From positions 2,108,001 through 2,172,000 of the forward strand of contig NZ_CP115184.1 in the NCBI RefSeq assembly GCF_029395675.1: a stretch of DNA of 64,000 bases, read 5' to 3'. The notes beneath the pieces were generated by a model, which saw only the letters and a program-made list of their open reading frames with translations, was not told the origin of the DNA and did no database searches. Positions within the stretch are counted from its first letter, which is position 1. Every line of letters begins with the position of its first letter. The DNA comes from Janibacter cremeus. GTDB taxonomy: Bacteria > Actinomycetota > Actinomycetes > Actinomycetales > Dermatophilaceae. Below are positions 41,728 to 49,322 of the stretch, in pieces. Both the position numbers and the translations under genes were made by a program.

Positions 41728-43568
41728 CGCTGGGTGATCTCGTTGACCTCCCGGAAGAAGGCGCTCTCCTCCATGAGGTCGGCCTGGGTGCCCAGGGCCG
41801 AGACGCGCCCGTCGACCATCACCACGATGCGGTCGCACACTGTCAGCGTCGAGAGTCGGTGCGCGACCAGGATGGTGATCGTGTCCCGCTTGATCTCCCG
41901 CAGCGACTGCTGGACCAGCTCCTCCGAGCGCACGTCGAGGGCACTCGTCGGTTCGTCCAGGACGAGCACCTCCGGGTCCTCCGCGAGAGCCCGTGCCAGA
42001 CAGATCCGCTGGCGCTGGCCACCGGAGACCGCGCTGGCCCGTTGACCGATGACCGTGTCGTACCCCAGCGGCCACGACATGATGTCGTCGTGGATGTGCG
42101 CCCGACGTGCCGCCACCACCACCTCCTCGTCGGTGATCCAGTCACGGTGGAAGACGATGTTCTCCCGGACCGTCCCCCAGATCACCTGCGAGGACTGGGG
42201 TACGTAGGCCACACGTCTCTGCCAGTCCGCGCGCCTGACCGCGCGCACGTCCCGGCCGTTGACCACCACGGCCCCGGCCCGTGGGTCGCGCAACCGGAGC
42301 AGGACCTGCACGATCGAGGACTTGCCGGCTCCCGAGGGACCGACGATGCCGATGGCCTCGCCCCGCCGGAGCTCGAAGCTCACGTCATGGAGGACGTCGG
42401 TGTCCCGCTCGTACCCGAAACAGACGTGCGCCAGCCCGAGACTGTGGATCTCCTCGAGCCCCTCGGGGCCATCCTGCTGGGGACGACGGCGATAGCGTTC
42501 AAGGGCATCGGCGATCTGGTTCATGAAGGGCACGCGCTCGTCGATGGTGGTGATGGCCGACTGGATCTGCTGGGCGTAGGTGAGCGCGCGGATCAGCAGC
42601 AGGATGACCGCCGCGAGGGCAGCGAGCTCGGCGGTACCCACCAGCCCGACTGCGATGAGCGCCACCACGAGCAGCAGCAGCGCGACGCTCTGGTAGAGGC
42701 CGGGGAGGCCGACTGCCATGAACCGCGTGCGGATGTACGGACGGCGCACCGCCTCCACCTGGTCCCGGAACGCGTCGCGGAACCGGGGCGTCGACCCGAA
42801 GACCTCGGTCTCCTCAGCGACCTGGACCACTTCCTGGACGGTGTTCGTGAAGGACATCACCTCCCTGCTCAACCGTTTCGCGTGCTTGCGCAGGCGACGC
42901 GAGAGCGGACGGAGCGCGACGAACAGCGCCAGCGAGGCCGCCATGAACACCGCCGCCGCCACGAAGTTCTGCAGGAAGGCACCGACGGTCATCGTGACGA
43001 ACATGATGGTCGCGGTGATACCGAGTCCCAGGTTGATCGCCGTCAGGCCCGTGTACGAGGCGTTCTGCATCATGAGGTTCTGGAATGCGCCGTCACGTTC
43101 CCGCGACTTCACCGACCAGGCCGTCGACGTGAAGGACTCGAACAGCTGGATGCGCAGGTCGGCCAGTACCTGGGCGCTCATCCGTGCCGGGATGTAGGCG
43201 AGCACCAGCTGCAGGCCCGCACGCAGCAGGGCCATCCCCACGGCGACGGCAAAGACCGTCGAGCGCCCCATGTCCACGGACAACGGCCCGAACTGCTGGG
43301 TGATACCCCCGCCACCCTCGGCAAGACCGACGGCCATCGACGCGATGAGCATCAGCAGGCCGGCCTCCACGAAGCCGGCCAGGATCGACACGACGACGAT
43401 CGATGCGAGGAGGGGCGTGGATGAGCGGAAGAACGGAGAGAGGCGGCGCCATGCGCGGCGCAGGCGCACCACGCTGTGGACGGGCCAGATGCGCTGCCAC
43501 CCCGCGCGTGAGGCGGTCTCACCCACCGTCGCCCCCCGTCTGTGCTGATCCCTCGTGTGAGCGGTCAC
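41712..43568 (-). CDS. ABC transporter, fused permease-ATPase (exporter/flippase-like)
   Basis: A 618-residue half-transporter. Residues about 40-330 hold six membrane helices of the type I exporter fold. The ATPase domain has Walker A 'IVGPSGAGKSSIVQ' near 407-420, signature 'SAVSGGQRQRICLARAL' near 513 and Walker B 'VLVLDEPTSALD'. It resembles MsbA/PglK-type lipid-linked oligosaccharide flippases. No Wzx flippase is visible in the locus, so this protein is the best candidate to move the repeat unit across the membrane. GTG at 43568 is the first start in frame. It is co-directional with the acetyltransferase, 11 bp after its stop. Confidence 0.9.
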   Translation of the reverse strand: MTAHTRDQHRRGATVGETASRAGWQRIWPVHSVVRLRRAWRRLSPFFRSSTPLLASIVVVSILAGFVEAGLLMLIASMAVGLAEGGGGITQQFGPLSVDMGRSTVFAVAVGMALLRAGLQLVLAYIPARMSAQVLADLRIQLFESFTSTAWSVKSRERDGAFQNLMMQNASYTGLTAINLGLGITATIMFVTMTVGAFLQNFVAAAVFMAASLALFVALRPLSRRLRKHAKRLSREVMSFTNTVQEVVQVAEETEVFGSTPRFRDAFRDQVEAVRRPYIRTRFMAVGLPGLYQSVALLLLVVALIAVGLVGTAELAALAAVILLLIRALTYAQQIQSAITTIDERVPFMNQIADALERYRRRPQQDGPEGLEEIHSLGLAHVCFGYERDTDVLHDVSFELRRGEAIGIVGPSGAGKSSIVQVLLRLRDPRAGAVVVNGRDVRAVRRADWQRRVAYVPQSSQVIWGTVRENIVFHRDWITDEEVVVAARRAHIHDDIMSWPLGYDTVIGQRASAVSGGQRQRICLARALAEDPEVLVLDEPTSALDVRSEELVQQSLREIKRDTITILVAHRLSTLTVCDRIVVMVDGRVSALGTQADLMEESAFFREVNEITQRQTES

Positions 43569-43578
43569 CGGAGCCGTC

Positions 43579-44262
43579 TCAGGCTCCGGCGTCGTACGCG
43601 TCGATGAATCCCTGGATGTCCTCGGACATCATCAGATCCAGTGACGCCACGATGCGCTCGTCGCTCCAGTCCCACCACCTGATGCGCAGGAGCGCCTCGA
43701 TCTGCTCGGGGGTGAACCTGAATCCCGCCACTCGCGCCGGGTTCCCGAGCACGATGGCGTAGGCGGGCACGTTCTGTCGGACGACGCTGCCGGCCCCGAC
43801 GATGACACCGTCGCCGATGGTCACGCCCGACAAGATCACCGATTCGTGGCCGATCCACACGTCATTGCCGATGATCACGTCCCCGCGCGCCACCGTGTCG
43901 CCGCGGACGGGTTCGTACCACTCGTTGAACGGCGGGTACTTCCCGAACCGGTACGTGGTGACGAAGTCGGCGCGGTGCTCTCCGCCGAGCAGGACCTCGG
44001 TGCCGAAGGCGAAGGAGCAGAACTGTCCGACCTCGAGCACGCACCCCGGTGAGCGATTGGCGATCCGCAGGTGCCCCCACGAGTAGCGTCCGATCTCGAA
44101 CTGCGCCAGGTCGGGTCGCTGGTCGAGTCGTCTGGCCGGCGGGTAGAAGAACTGCCGTCTGATGCGACCGAGCCGTTCTCGCGCTCCCCCACGAAGATTC
44201 ATCGGTTCCCCGTCCATCCGCGCAGGTCTGGTGACACCTGCGCTCTTGTGCGTCCCCACCAT
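43579..44262 (-). CDS. CatB-related left-handed beta-helix O-acetyltransferase
   Basis: A 227-residue hexapeptide-repeat acyltransferase of the xenobiotic/virginiamycin acetyltransferase type. 'GGEHRADFVTTYRFGKYPPF' includes the catalytic His region, and 'DVIIGNDVWIGHESVILSGV' with 'IGDGVIVGAGSVV' are the left-handed helix turns; 'GNPARVAGFRF' closes the domain. It would O-acetylate a sugar using acetyl-CoA. The start at 44262 has a weak ribosome site; 'MNLRGGARERLG' 20 codons later is a good alternative. It lies between the glycosyltransferase and the ABC gene in a leftward operon. Confidence 0.88.
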   Translation of the reverse strand: MVGTHKSAGVTRPARMDGEPMNLRGGARERLGRIRRQFFYPPARRLDQRPDLAQFEIGRYSWGHLRIANRSPGCVLEVGQFCSFAFGTEVLLGGEHRADFVTTYRFGKYPPFNEWYEPVRGDTVARGDVIIGNDVWIGHESVILSGVTIGDGVIVGAGSVVRQNVPAYAIVLGNPARVAGFRFTPEQIEALLRIRWWDWSDERIVASLDLMMSEDIQGFIDAYDAGA

Positions 44263-44303
44263 GGCCCGTTCACGGCACGGGGCCGCTGCGAGTTCAGCGC
44301 AGT

Positions 44304-45272
44304 CTAGCGGCGCGTGTGGTCGGCGTCACGTGCCCGGCCCCGGCCATGGGGACGTCGAGTCCGCAGAGCCAGGGCAAGGACGTACCAGGCGGCGGCATAC
44401 CGGTGGTAGACCTCCCCCACGACGAATGCCGCCCGTGCCCGCGGCGTCAACAGCTGCGGGGCGCGCGCCCGCCGGAGCGCTCCCAGGGGCGGGACGAGCG
44501 ACCGCGGAGACGGCCAGGGGGCCGCACCGGTGGCGCCGTCGAGACGGTCCCGCTCGTGTCGTCCGACGATCACCCGTCGCAGCTTGGAGTTGAGCGCCTG
44601 GTACGAGTCGCGCGCGGGATGGTGGACCACGGCAGCCTCGCAGTACACGGTGCGGGCGCCGCGCACGTTCGCTCGCTGTGACCACTCGATGTCGGCACCG
44701 GAGTACAGCTCCGGGCGAAAGGGGCCGGTGGCCTCGAACACTGCTCTGGTGGTGGCCATGTTGGCCGTCACGCAGGCGCCCCCACGGTCGACGTACACCG
44801 CTTGGGGGAAGGCGTGCACCAGCTCGTGGGCCTCGACCGGGTGCGGCCGGCGGTCATCCTTTGCGTACACCGCCACCAAGCCGGCGACGACCCCCGCTCC
44901 CGTCCCGATCGCTGCCACGACCTCCTGCAGCCAGGTCGGCTCGGGGACACAGTCCGCATCGGTGAAGGCGAGGACCGTGCCGCGGCTGGCGAGGACGGCG
45001 GCGTTGCGGGCTGCGTAGGACCCCCCGGAGGGTTGGCTCACGACGCGCACCTCGGGCCACGGCGCGCAGAGGTCCTCCACCGATGCCGCGCTGCCGTTGT
45101 CCGCCACGAGGATCTCCACGCGGTCCGCGGGGTAGGTCTGTCGCCCGAGCGCCTCGAGGCACCGGGCCAGCCGCGGGTCGTCACGGACGGGGATGATCAC
45201 CGAGACGCGCGGCTGGTTGTCCATCCGACCATCTTGGGGCCGGGGGACGCCGTCTTCAACCAACGTGCTCAT
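44304..45272 (-). CDS. Glycosyltransferase family 2
   Basis: A 322-residue GT2 enzyme. 'RVSVIIPVRDDPRLARCLEA' and 'ILVADNGSAASVEDL' form the nucleotide-binding part, 'GTVLAFTDADCVPEPTWL' has the DxD, and 'FRPELYSGADIEWSQRA' holds the catalytic acidic pair. A C-terminal hydrophobic stretch 'AAWYVLALAL' may touch the membrane. ATG at 45272 or at 45224 ('MDNQPRVSV') could be used. It heads the leftward operon with the acetyltransferase and the ABC exporter. Confidence 0.9.
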   Translation of the reverse strand: MSTLVEDGVPRPQDGRMDNQPRVSVIIPVRDDPRLARCLEALGRQTYPADRVEILVADNGSAASVEDLCAPWPEVRVVSQPSGGSYAARNAAVLASRGTVLAFTDADCVPEPTWLQEVVAAIGTGAGVVAGLVAVYAKDDRRPHPVEAHELVHAFPQAVYVDRGGACVTANMATTRAVFEATGPFRPELYSGADIEWSQRANVRGARTVYCEAAVVHHPARDSYQALNSKLRRVIVGRHERDRLDGATGAAPWPSPRSLVPPLGALRRARAPQLLTPRARAAFVVGEVYHRYAAAWYVLALALRTRRPHGRGRARDADHTRR

Positions 45273-45332
45273 GTCACGCTCCGGTCACATGCGGTTAAGT
45301 GGTCGAGCGGCGCCCCTCGCGTCCGTCGGCGG

Positions 45333-45568
45333 TCAGGCCCAGAGGAAGGCCGTCCCCGGATCGTTCAGCAGTGCGGCGACATCGGCGAGCAGCTTGCTGC
45401 CCAGCTCACCGTCGGCGAGCCGGTGGTCGAAGGAGAGCGCGAGCTGGGTGACCCAGCGCGGCTCGATCGACTCGCTGCCATCGGCACCAGTGACCACCCA
45501 CGGCGCGCGCCGGACCGCACCGAAGGCGAGGACGGCGGCCTCGCCCGGGTTGAGAATAGGGGTGCCCG
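45333..45568 (-). pseudogene. Duplicated 3' end of the E2 (dihydrolipoyl acyltransferase) gene, copy A
   Basis: These 236 bp align without gaps to the last 78 codons of the E2 gene (49323-49558), with 11 differences by my count, about 95% identity. They encode 'GTPILNPGEAAVLAFGAVRR' through the stop, with the catalytic 'SFDHRLADGELG', but the rest of E2 is absent. The orientation is the same as the intact gene. It is a truncated, surely non-functional fragment and marks a junction between the ABC/acetyltransferase block and the oxidoreductase cassette. Confidence 0.93.
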
Positions 45569-45675
45569 ACGAGATCGGCCGGATAGGCTGAGGCTGAACG
45601 CCGATGAGGCGCTGCACCATTCGGGCACCTCAAGTTCTCCATGCCCGACCACGTCAAGGGACGACTCCGAGGCTG

Positions 45676-45681
45676 TAGCGT
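45676..45681 (+). promoter_or_regulatory. -10-like TAGCGT before leaderless oxidoreductase start
   Basis: TAGCGT ends 7 bases before GTG 45689. No Shine-Dalgarno is present before either GTG 45689 or ATG 45716, which favours a leaderless transcript that starts at the GTG. Confidence 0.4.
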
Positions 45682-45688
45682 GCCAATC

Positions 45689-46819
45689 GTGAATGGGTTC
45701 TCGTCCCCGCCCCGGATGACGACGCAGTCTTTCCCGTTCCGCTGGGCGATCTTGGGCACCGGAGGGGTGTCGCGCAAATTCGTGCTGGGCCTGCGCTCCC
45801 TCGACGGTCGAGCCCGACCCGAAGTCGTTGCCTCGCGCAATCCCGAGAATGCGCGACGTTTCGCTGCTACCTTCGACGTCCCCCGCGTGGCGAGCTACGC
45901 CGAGGCGTCTGCGCACCCCGAGGTTGATTTCGTCTACGTCGCCACCCCACCAGTGACACACGAAGAGCACGCCATGATGGCGATCGACGCCGGAAAGCCT
46001 GTGTTGATCGAGAAGCCGTTTGCCCTCGACGCGGCCGCCGCCCGACGGATCGTGGAGCGGTCTCGGGATGAGGGTGTGTTCTGCATGGAGGGGATGTGGA
46101 CACGCTTTTTGCCCCTGACCGTGCAGATTCGGAGACTGATCGAGTCAGGAGAGCTTGGCGAACCCCGAGCGTTCGAAGGAGGGTTCGTTGGTAACAACGA
46201 GCCCGATGGCTCGGTCGGTCTCTTCGATCCGGGACAAGGTGGTGGCGCGTTGATGCACCGGGGGATCTACCCCCTGTCACTGGCGCGGCACTTCTTGGGC
46301 CCAGTGGCGACCGTGCGCTCCTCTGGTCGGATCGGCGCCACCGGGGTGGACGAGGACTGCAGTCTCGTGCTCGAGCACGAGACTGGTGCCATTTCGACCG
46401 TGCGTGCCGGATTGCGGGCAGCAGGCACGAACCGCGCGACGGTGTACGGCTCACGGGCCACCGTGGAGATCGGCGCTCCGATCTATCGCCCATCCCATGC
46501 ACGCATGATCTCCGCGCCACCGAGCCGGGACGGGACCTCTCCCCGAGGACGCGGGAGGTTTGACGCCCTTCGCGAAGGTGGGCTCGCCCAGGGCACGAAC
46601 CAACGGCTCGGTCGATGGAAGGAGCTCGTCCTACCGACCGGTCGAGGGATCTCTGCACGGTTCTCCGGCAACGGTTACGGCCATGAGGCCCACGCAGTTG
46701 CCCACGCTGTGACCCAAGGGTGGATCGAGCACCCAGTCATGCCCCTCGCCGAAAGCATCGAACTCATGGAGACGATCGATCGAGCACGCGCGCAGTGGTG
46801 GAAAAAGGGGGATGGATGA
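45689..46819 (+). CDS. Gfo/Idh/MocA family oxidoreductase (dehydrogenase, GFO type)
   Basis: A 376-residue NAD(P)-dependent sugar or cyclitol oxidoreductase. 'FRWAILGTGGVSRKFVLGL' near residue 16 is the dinucleotide fold, 'VYVATPPVTHEEH' and 'GKPVLIEKPFALDAA' contain the family EKP motif, and 'GGALMHRGIYPLSLARHFLG' carries the catalytic Asp/His-type site of dimeric dihydrodiol-dehydrogenase relatives. Start choice is uncertain: GTG 45689 (leaderless), ATG 45716 or ATG 45641. Codon use and base composition look less GC-biased than the flanking genes. It overlaps the next oxidoreductase by ATGA and lies between two E2 tail fragments, so it arrived as a cassette. Confidence 0.88.
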   Translation: MNGFSSPPRMTTQSFPFRWAILGTGGVSRKFVLGLRSLDGRARPEVVASRNPENARRFAATFDVPRVASYAEASAHPEVDFVYVATPPVTHEEHAMMAIDAGKPVLIEKPFALDAAAARRIVERSRDEGVFCMEGMWTRFLPLTVQIRRLIESGELGEPRAFEGGFVGNNEPDGSVGLFDPGQGGGALMHRGIYPLSLARHFLGPVATVRSSGRIGATGVDEDCSLVLEHETGAISTVRAGLRAAGTNRATVYGSRATVEIGAPIYRPSHARMISAPPSRDGTSPRGRGRFDALREGGLAQGTNQRLGRWKELVLPTGRGISARFSGNGYGHEAHAVAHAVTQGWIEHPVMPLAESIELMETIDRARAQWWKKGDG

Positions 46820-48132
46820 TGAAGATAGGCGTCGTCGGTTGCGGCTATGTGTTCGACCATTACATGGCGACGTTGGACCGCCATCCCGATCTCGAAATTG
46901 GTGGAATCGCCGACCGTGACGCGGTGAGGCTGAAGCGCGCGACCGGCTTCTATGGGCTGCCCGCCTACCCGAGCGTGGCGGCCCTGCTGGACGATCCGTC
47001 CATTTCCATCATCGCGAATTTCACCTCGATCGAAAGCCACTATCTCGTCACCAAGGCCGCACTGCAGGCAGGTAAACACGTCTACTCCGAGAAGCCGCTT
47101 ACAACAGACCTTGCGCAGGCGGAGGAGCTCATGCGGCTGGCCGACGAGGCAGGACTGCATCTGAGTTGTGCGCCGTCTAATGCACTCTCGGACACATCAC
47201 TGACCATGTGGAAGGCAGTGGTGGACGGGGCCGTCGGGGACGTGCGAATGGTCTACGCCGAGTTCGACGACAACCCGATCTACCTCATGAGCCCTGACGG
47301 GTGGCGCTCACGCTCGGGCGCACCGTGGCCCTACTTGCACGAATACGAGATGGGTTGCACGTGGGAGCACATCGGCTACCACCTGGCGTGGATGTGCTCC
47401 ATATTCGGACCCGTCCGATCGGTCACAGCCTTCTCCAAGGTAACGGTCCCAGACAAGACCGACCAGCCCCTGGACCCCGCTGACACACCCGACTTCTCGG
47501 TCGCTTGCCTCGACTTCGAGAGCGGGGTGGTCGGTCGTGTGACCTGCTCGATCGCGGCCCCGTACGACCACCGCATGCGAATCATCGGGAACAAGGGGAT
47601 GATCCACGCCAACACCTATAGACATTATGAGTGCCCCGTCTACTTGGAGCCCTTTACGAAACTAAGCCTGAATGCTCGAAAGTCCCGTTCCGTGCGTACG
47701 AAAAGTTGGGTGCAGGCGCCCTTCGGGGTCGGTGGCCGGCGGGTACCGCTGGCCTCTGCATCTGACGGGGACGCTCCCGGGTCCCGCGGCTGGAAGGGAC
47801 GGTGGCGGCCCCGCGGTGCTCTCCAACGGTGGAAGCGCCGTGAGCTCGGACAGCAGGACAAGATGGTCGGGATCGCCGAACTGGCAGACGCTGTGCGGAG
47901 CGGGCGCACGCCCTTCCCCGGGCCCGATTTTATCGTTCACCTCACCGAGTTGACGTTGGCGGTCCAGCGCGCGGGTCCCGATGGTGCCAGTCAGACCCTG
48001 AAGAGCCGATTCACGCCCGTGGAGCTCCCGGCAAAGGTGACCCAGACGGCTCCCGATTACACCCGGTACGCCCAGCCCGGTCCCATGGCTCGTCACGCAG
48101 GCGCGCTCCTTGACCGGATGCACCAGCACTGA
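46816..48132 (+). CDS. Gfo/Idh/MocA family oxidoreductase
   Basis: A 438-residue member of the same superfamily as its neighbour but only distantly related to it. 'MMKIGVVGCGYVFDHYMATL' is the N-terminal Rossmann strand, 'GKHVYSEKPLTTDLAQAEEL' has the EKP motif with catalytic Lys, and 'YEMGCTWEHIGYHLAWM' carries the His-rich active site. The last 100 residues include a basic, low-complexity insert near 320-345. It is coupled to the preceding gene (46816-46819). The pair probably makes a special nucleotide-linked sugar. Composition again is less GC-rich than the housekeeping genes to the right. Confidence 0.88.
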   Translation: MMKIGVVGCGYVFDHYMATLDRHPDLEIGGIADRDAVRLKRATGFYGLPAYPSVAALLDDPSISIIANFTSIESHYLVTKAALQAGKHVYSEKPLTTDLAQAEELMRLADEAGLHLSCAPSNALSDTSLTMWKAVVDGAVGDVRMVYAEFDDNPIYLMSPDGWRSRSGAPWPYLHEYEMGCTWEHIGYHLAWMCSIFGPVRSVTAFSKVTVPDKTDQPLDPADTPDFSVACLDFESGVVGRVTCSIAAPYDHRMRIIGNKGMIHANTYRHYECPVYLEPFTKLSLNARKSRSVRTKSWVQAPFGVGGRRVPLASASDGDAPGSRGWKGRWRPRGALQRWKRRELGQQDKMVGIAELADAVRSGRTPFPGPDFIVHLTELTLAVQRAGPDGASQTLKSRFTPVELPAKVTQTAPDYTRYAQPGPMARHAGALLDRMHQH

Positions 48133-48139
48133 AGCAATC

Positions 48140-48230
48140 GGTCGAGCGGCGCCCCTCGCGTCCCCGTCGGCGGTCGGGCCCAGAGGAACGCGGTACCCGG
48201 GTCATTCAGTAGCGCGGCGACGTCGGAGAG
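48140..48230 (-). pseudogene. Second remnant of the E2 gene 3' end, copy B
   Basis: Bases 48175-48230 resemble the last 18 or so codons of E2 (for example CCCAGAGGAA...TCGGAGAG), with the stop TCA changed to TCG on this strand. Bases 48140-48174 match the sequence beyond copy A (GGTCGAGCGGCGCCCCTCGC at 45301 and 48140) but not the sequence beyond the intact gene. It is a shorter and more diverged scar in the same orientation. Confidence 0.8.
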
Positions 48231-48434
48231 ACCGCTCCTGATCCAGAGCGCATCTCACTACGGCCCGGTGTCCGACGGGCCGTACCTCCCGGGGGCGGCG
48301 GTCGGGGTGAGCCGAGTCGCCACAGGCTGCGTGTCCCGTTCCGTGCCGGGCCACACCCGTTGACAACGTGAATAGTCTGGTTGTTCTCGGGGGGAGTTCG
48401 GTGGGGGCATCCTCGCCCACGGAGTGGGGGCACG
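48231..48434 (+). promoter_or_regulatory. Intergenic region with possible promoter of the anchored SGNH-like gene
   Basis: Together with copy B this makes a gap of about 300 bp. TTGACA at 48360-48365 is a good -35, but the facing hexamers (TAGTCT at 48373, too close; TTGTTC at 48381) are poor -10 elements. The segment 48231-48350 shows no gene and no repeat that I can recognise. Confidence 0.3.
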
Positions 48435-49304
48435 ATGAACAGAACTTTGAGGGCCCGTCTCGGCGTCACCGTCGCCGTCCTCGCTGTGGGCTCGCTGCTC
48501 CTGGTGTGGATGTTCCAACGTCAGGACCACGGCCAGTACTCGGCCGCGGACATCTCCGCGGCAGCAGACGGCACCGCGGTGCAGCGTGCTGCCGACCTTC
48601 GCGTGTTCTTCGCCCACCAGTCGGTCGGCGACGATCTGGTGAGCGAGATCCCGGCCGTCTACGCCGCGGCAGAGGTCACCTCGCCGGAGGTCATCGAGGT
48701 GTCCGGAGACCCTCGTGAGGGATCTGCCGTGCCGTCCTCGGACGAAGGCTTCTTCGCTCACACCCGGATCGGTGAGAACGGCGACCCGATCGGCAAGCTG
48801 GAGGAGTTCGATGCCTGGATGAGGGCCGGGATGGCCGACCGTGTCGACGTCGCCTTCATCAAGCTGTGCTACGTCGACCTCACCGGCGACACCGACGCCG
48901 ATGCTGTCTTCAAGCGGTACAACCAGACCCTGGCCAGCCTCGAACGTGACTATCCCGACGTGACCTTTGTCGTCGTCACCACGCCCCTGTCCACCGAGCC
49001 AGAGCTCAAGACGAGGATCAAGGGCCTGCTGGGCAGGGATCATCCGGCTCCGAAGTCCAACGCGGTGCGGCAACGTTTCAACGAACTCCTACGCGAGCAG
49101 TACGGGACGCGGGTGTTCGACGTGGCCGCCTTCCAGTCGACTGCGCCCGACGGCTCCAGGATCCGCGGCACCGTCGATGGACAGGAGTACTTCGCGCTCT
49201 ACGACGGCCACGCGCGCGACCAGGGACACCTCAACGACACAGCATCAGCGGTGGCGGCAGCGCGACTGATGACCTTCCTCGCCGACGCCACCGCCCCCGA
49301 CTGA
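48435..49304 (+). CDS. Membrane-anchored SGNH/GDSL-like protein (paralogue of the 40590 gene)
   Basis: A 289-residue protein with one N-terminal helix ('LGVTVAVLAVGSLLLVWMF') and an outward-facing domain. It shares every block with the protein at 40590: 'RVFFAHQSVGDDL', 'HTRIGENGDPIGKLEEFD', 'FIKLCYVDLTGD', and 'RDQGHLNDTA' near the end, in the place of an SGNH Asp-x-x-His. I cannot name a characterised relative. One copy inside and one outside the membrane, both tied to this locus, suggests acyl handling on the precursor and on the exported polymer. It lies between copy B and the intact E2 gene. Confidence 0.65.
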   Translation: MNRTLRARLGVTVAVLAVGSLLLVWMFQRQDHGQYSAADISAAADGTAVQRAADLRVFFAHQSVGDDLVSEIPAVYAAAEVTSPEVIEVSGDPREGSAVPSSDEGFFAHTRIGENGDPIGKLEEFDAWMRAGMADRVDVAFIKLCYVDLTGDTDADAVFKRYNQTLASLERDYPDVTFVVVTTPLSTEPELKTRIKGLLGRDHPAPKSNAVRQRFNELLREQYGTRVFDVAAFQSTAPDGSRIRGTVDGQEYFALYDGHARDQGHLNDTASAVAAARLMTFLADATAPD

Positions 49305-49322
49305 GCACGCAGGCGCAGCGCA

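Noticed and set aside
45333..45620. Copy A of the E2 tail as a small functional acyltransferase
   Set aside because: Only the last 78 codons are present. The lipoyl, binding and most catalytic parts are missing, and the frame upstream is unrelated sequence.
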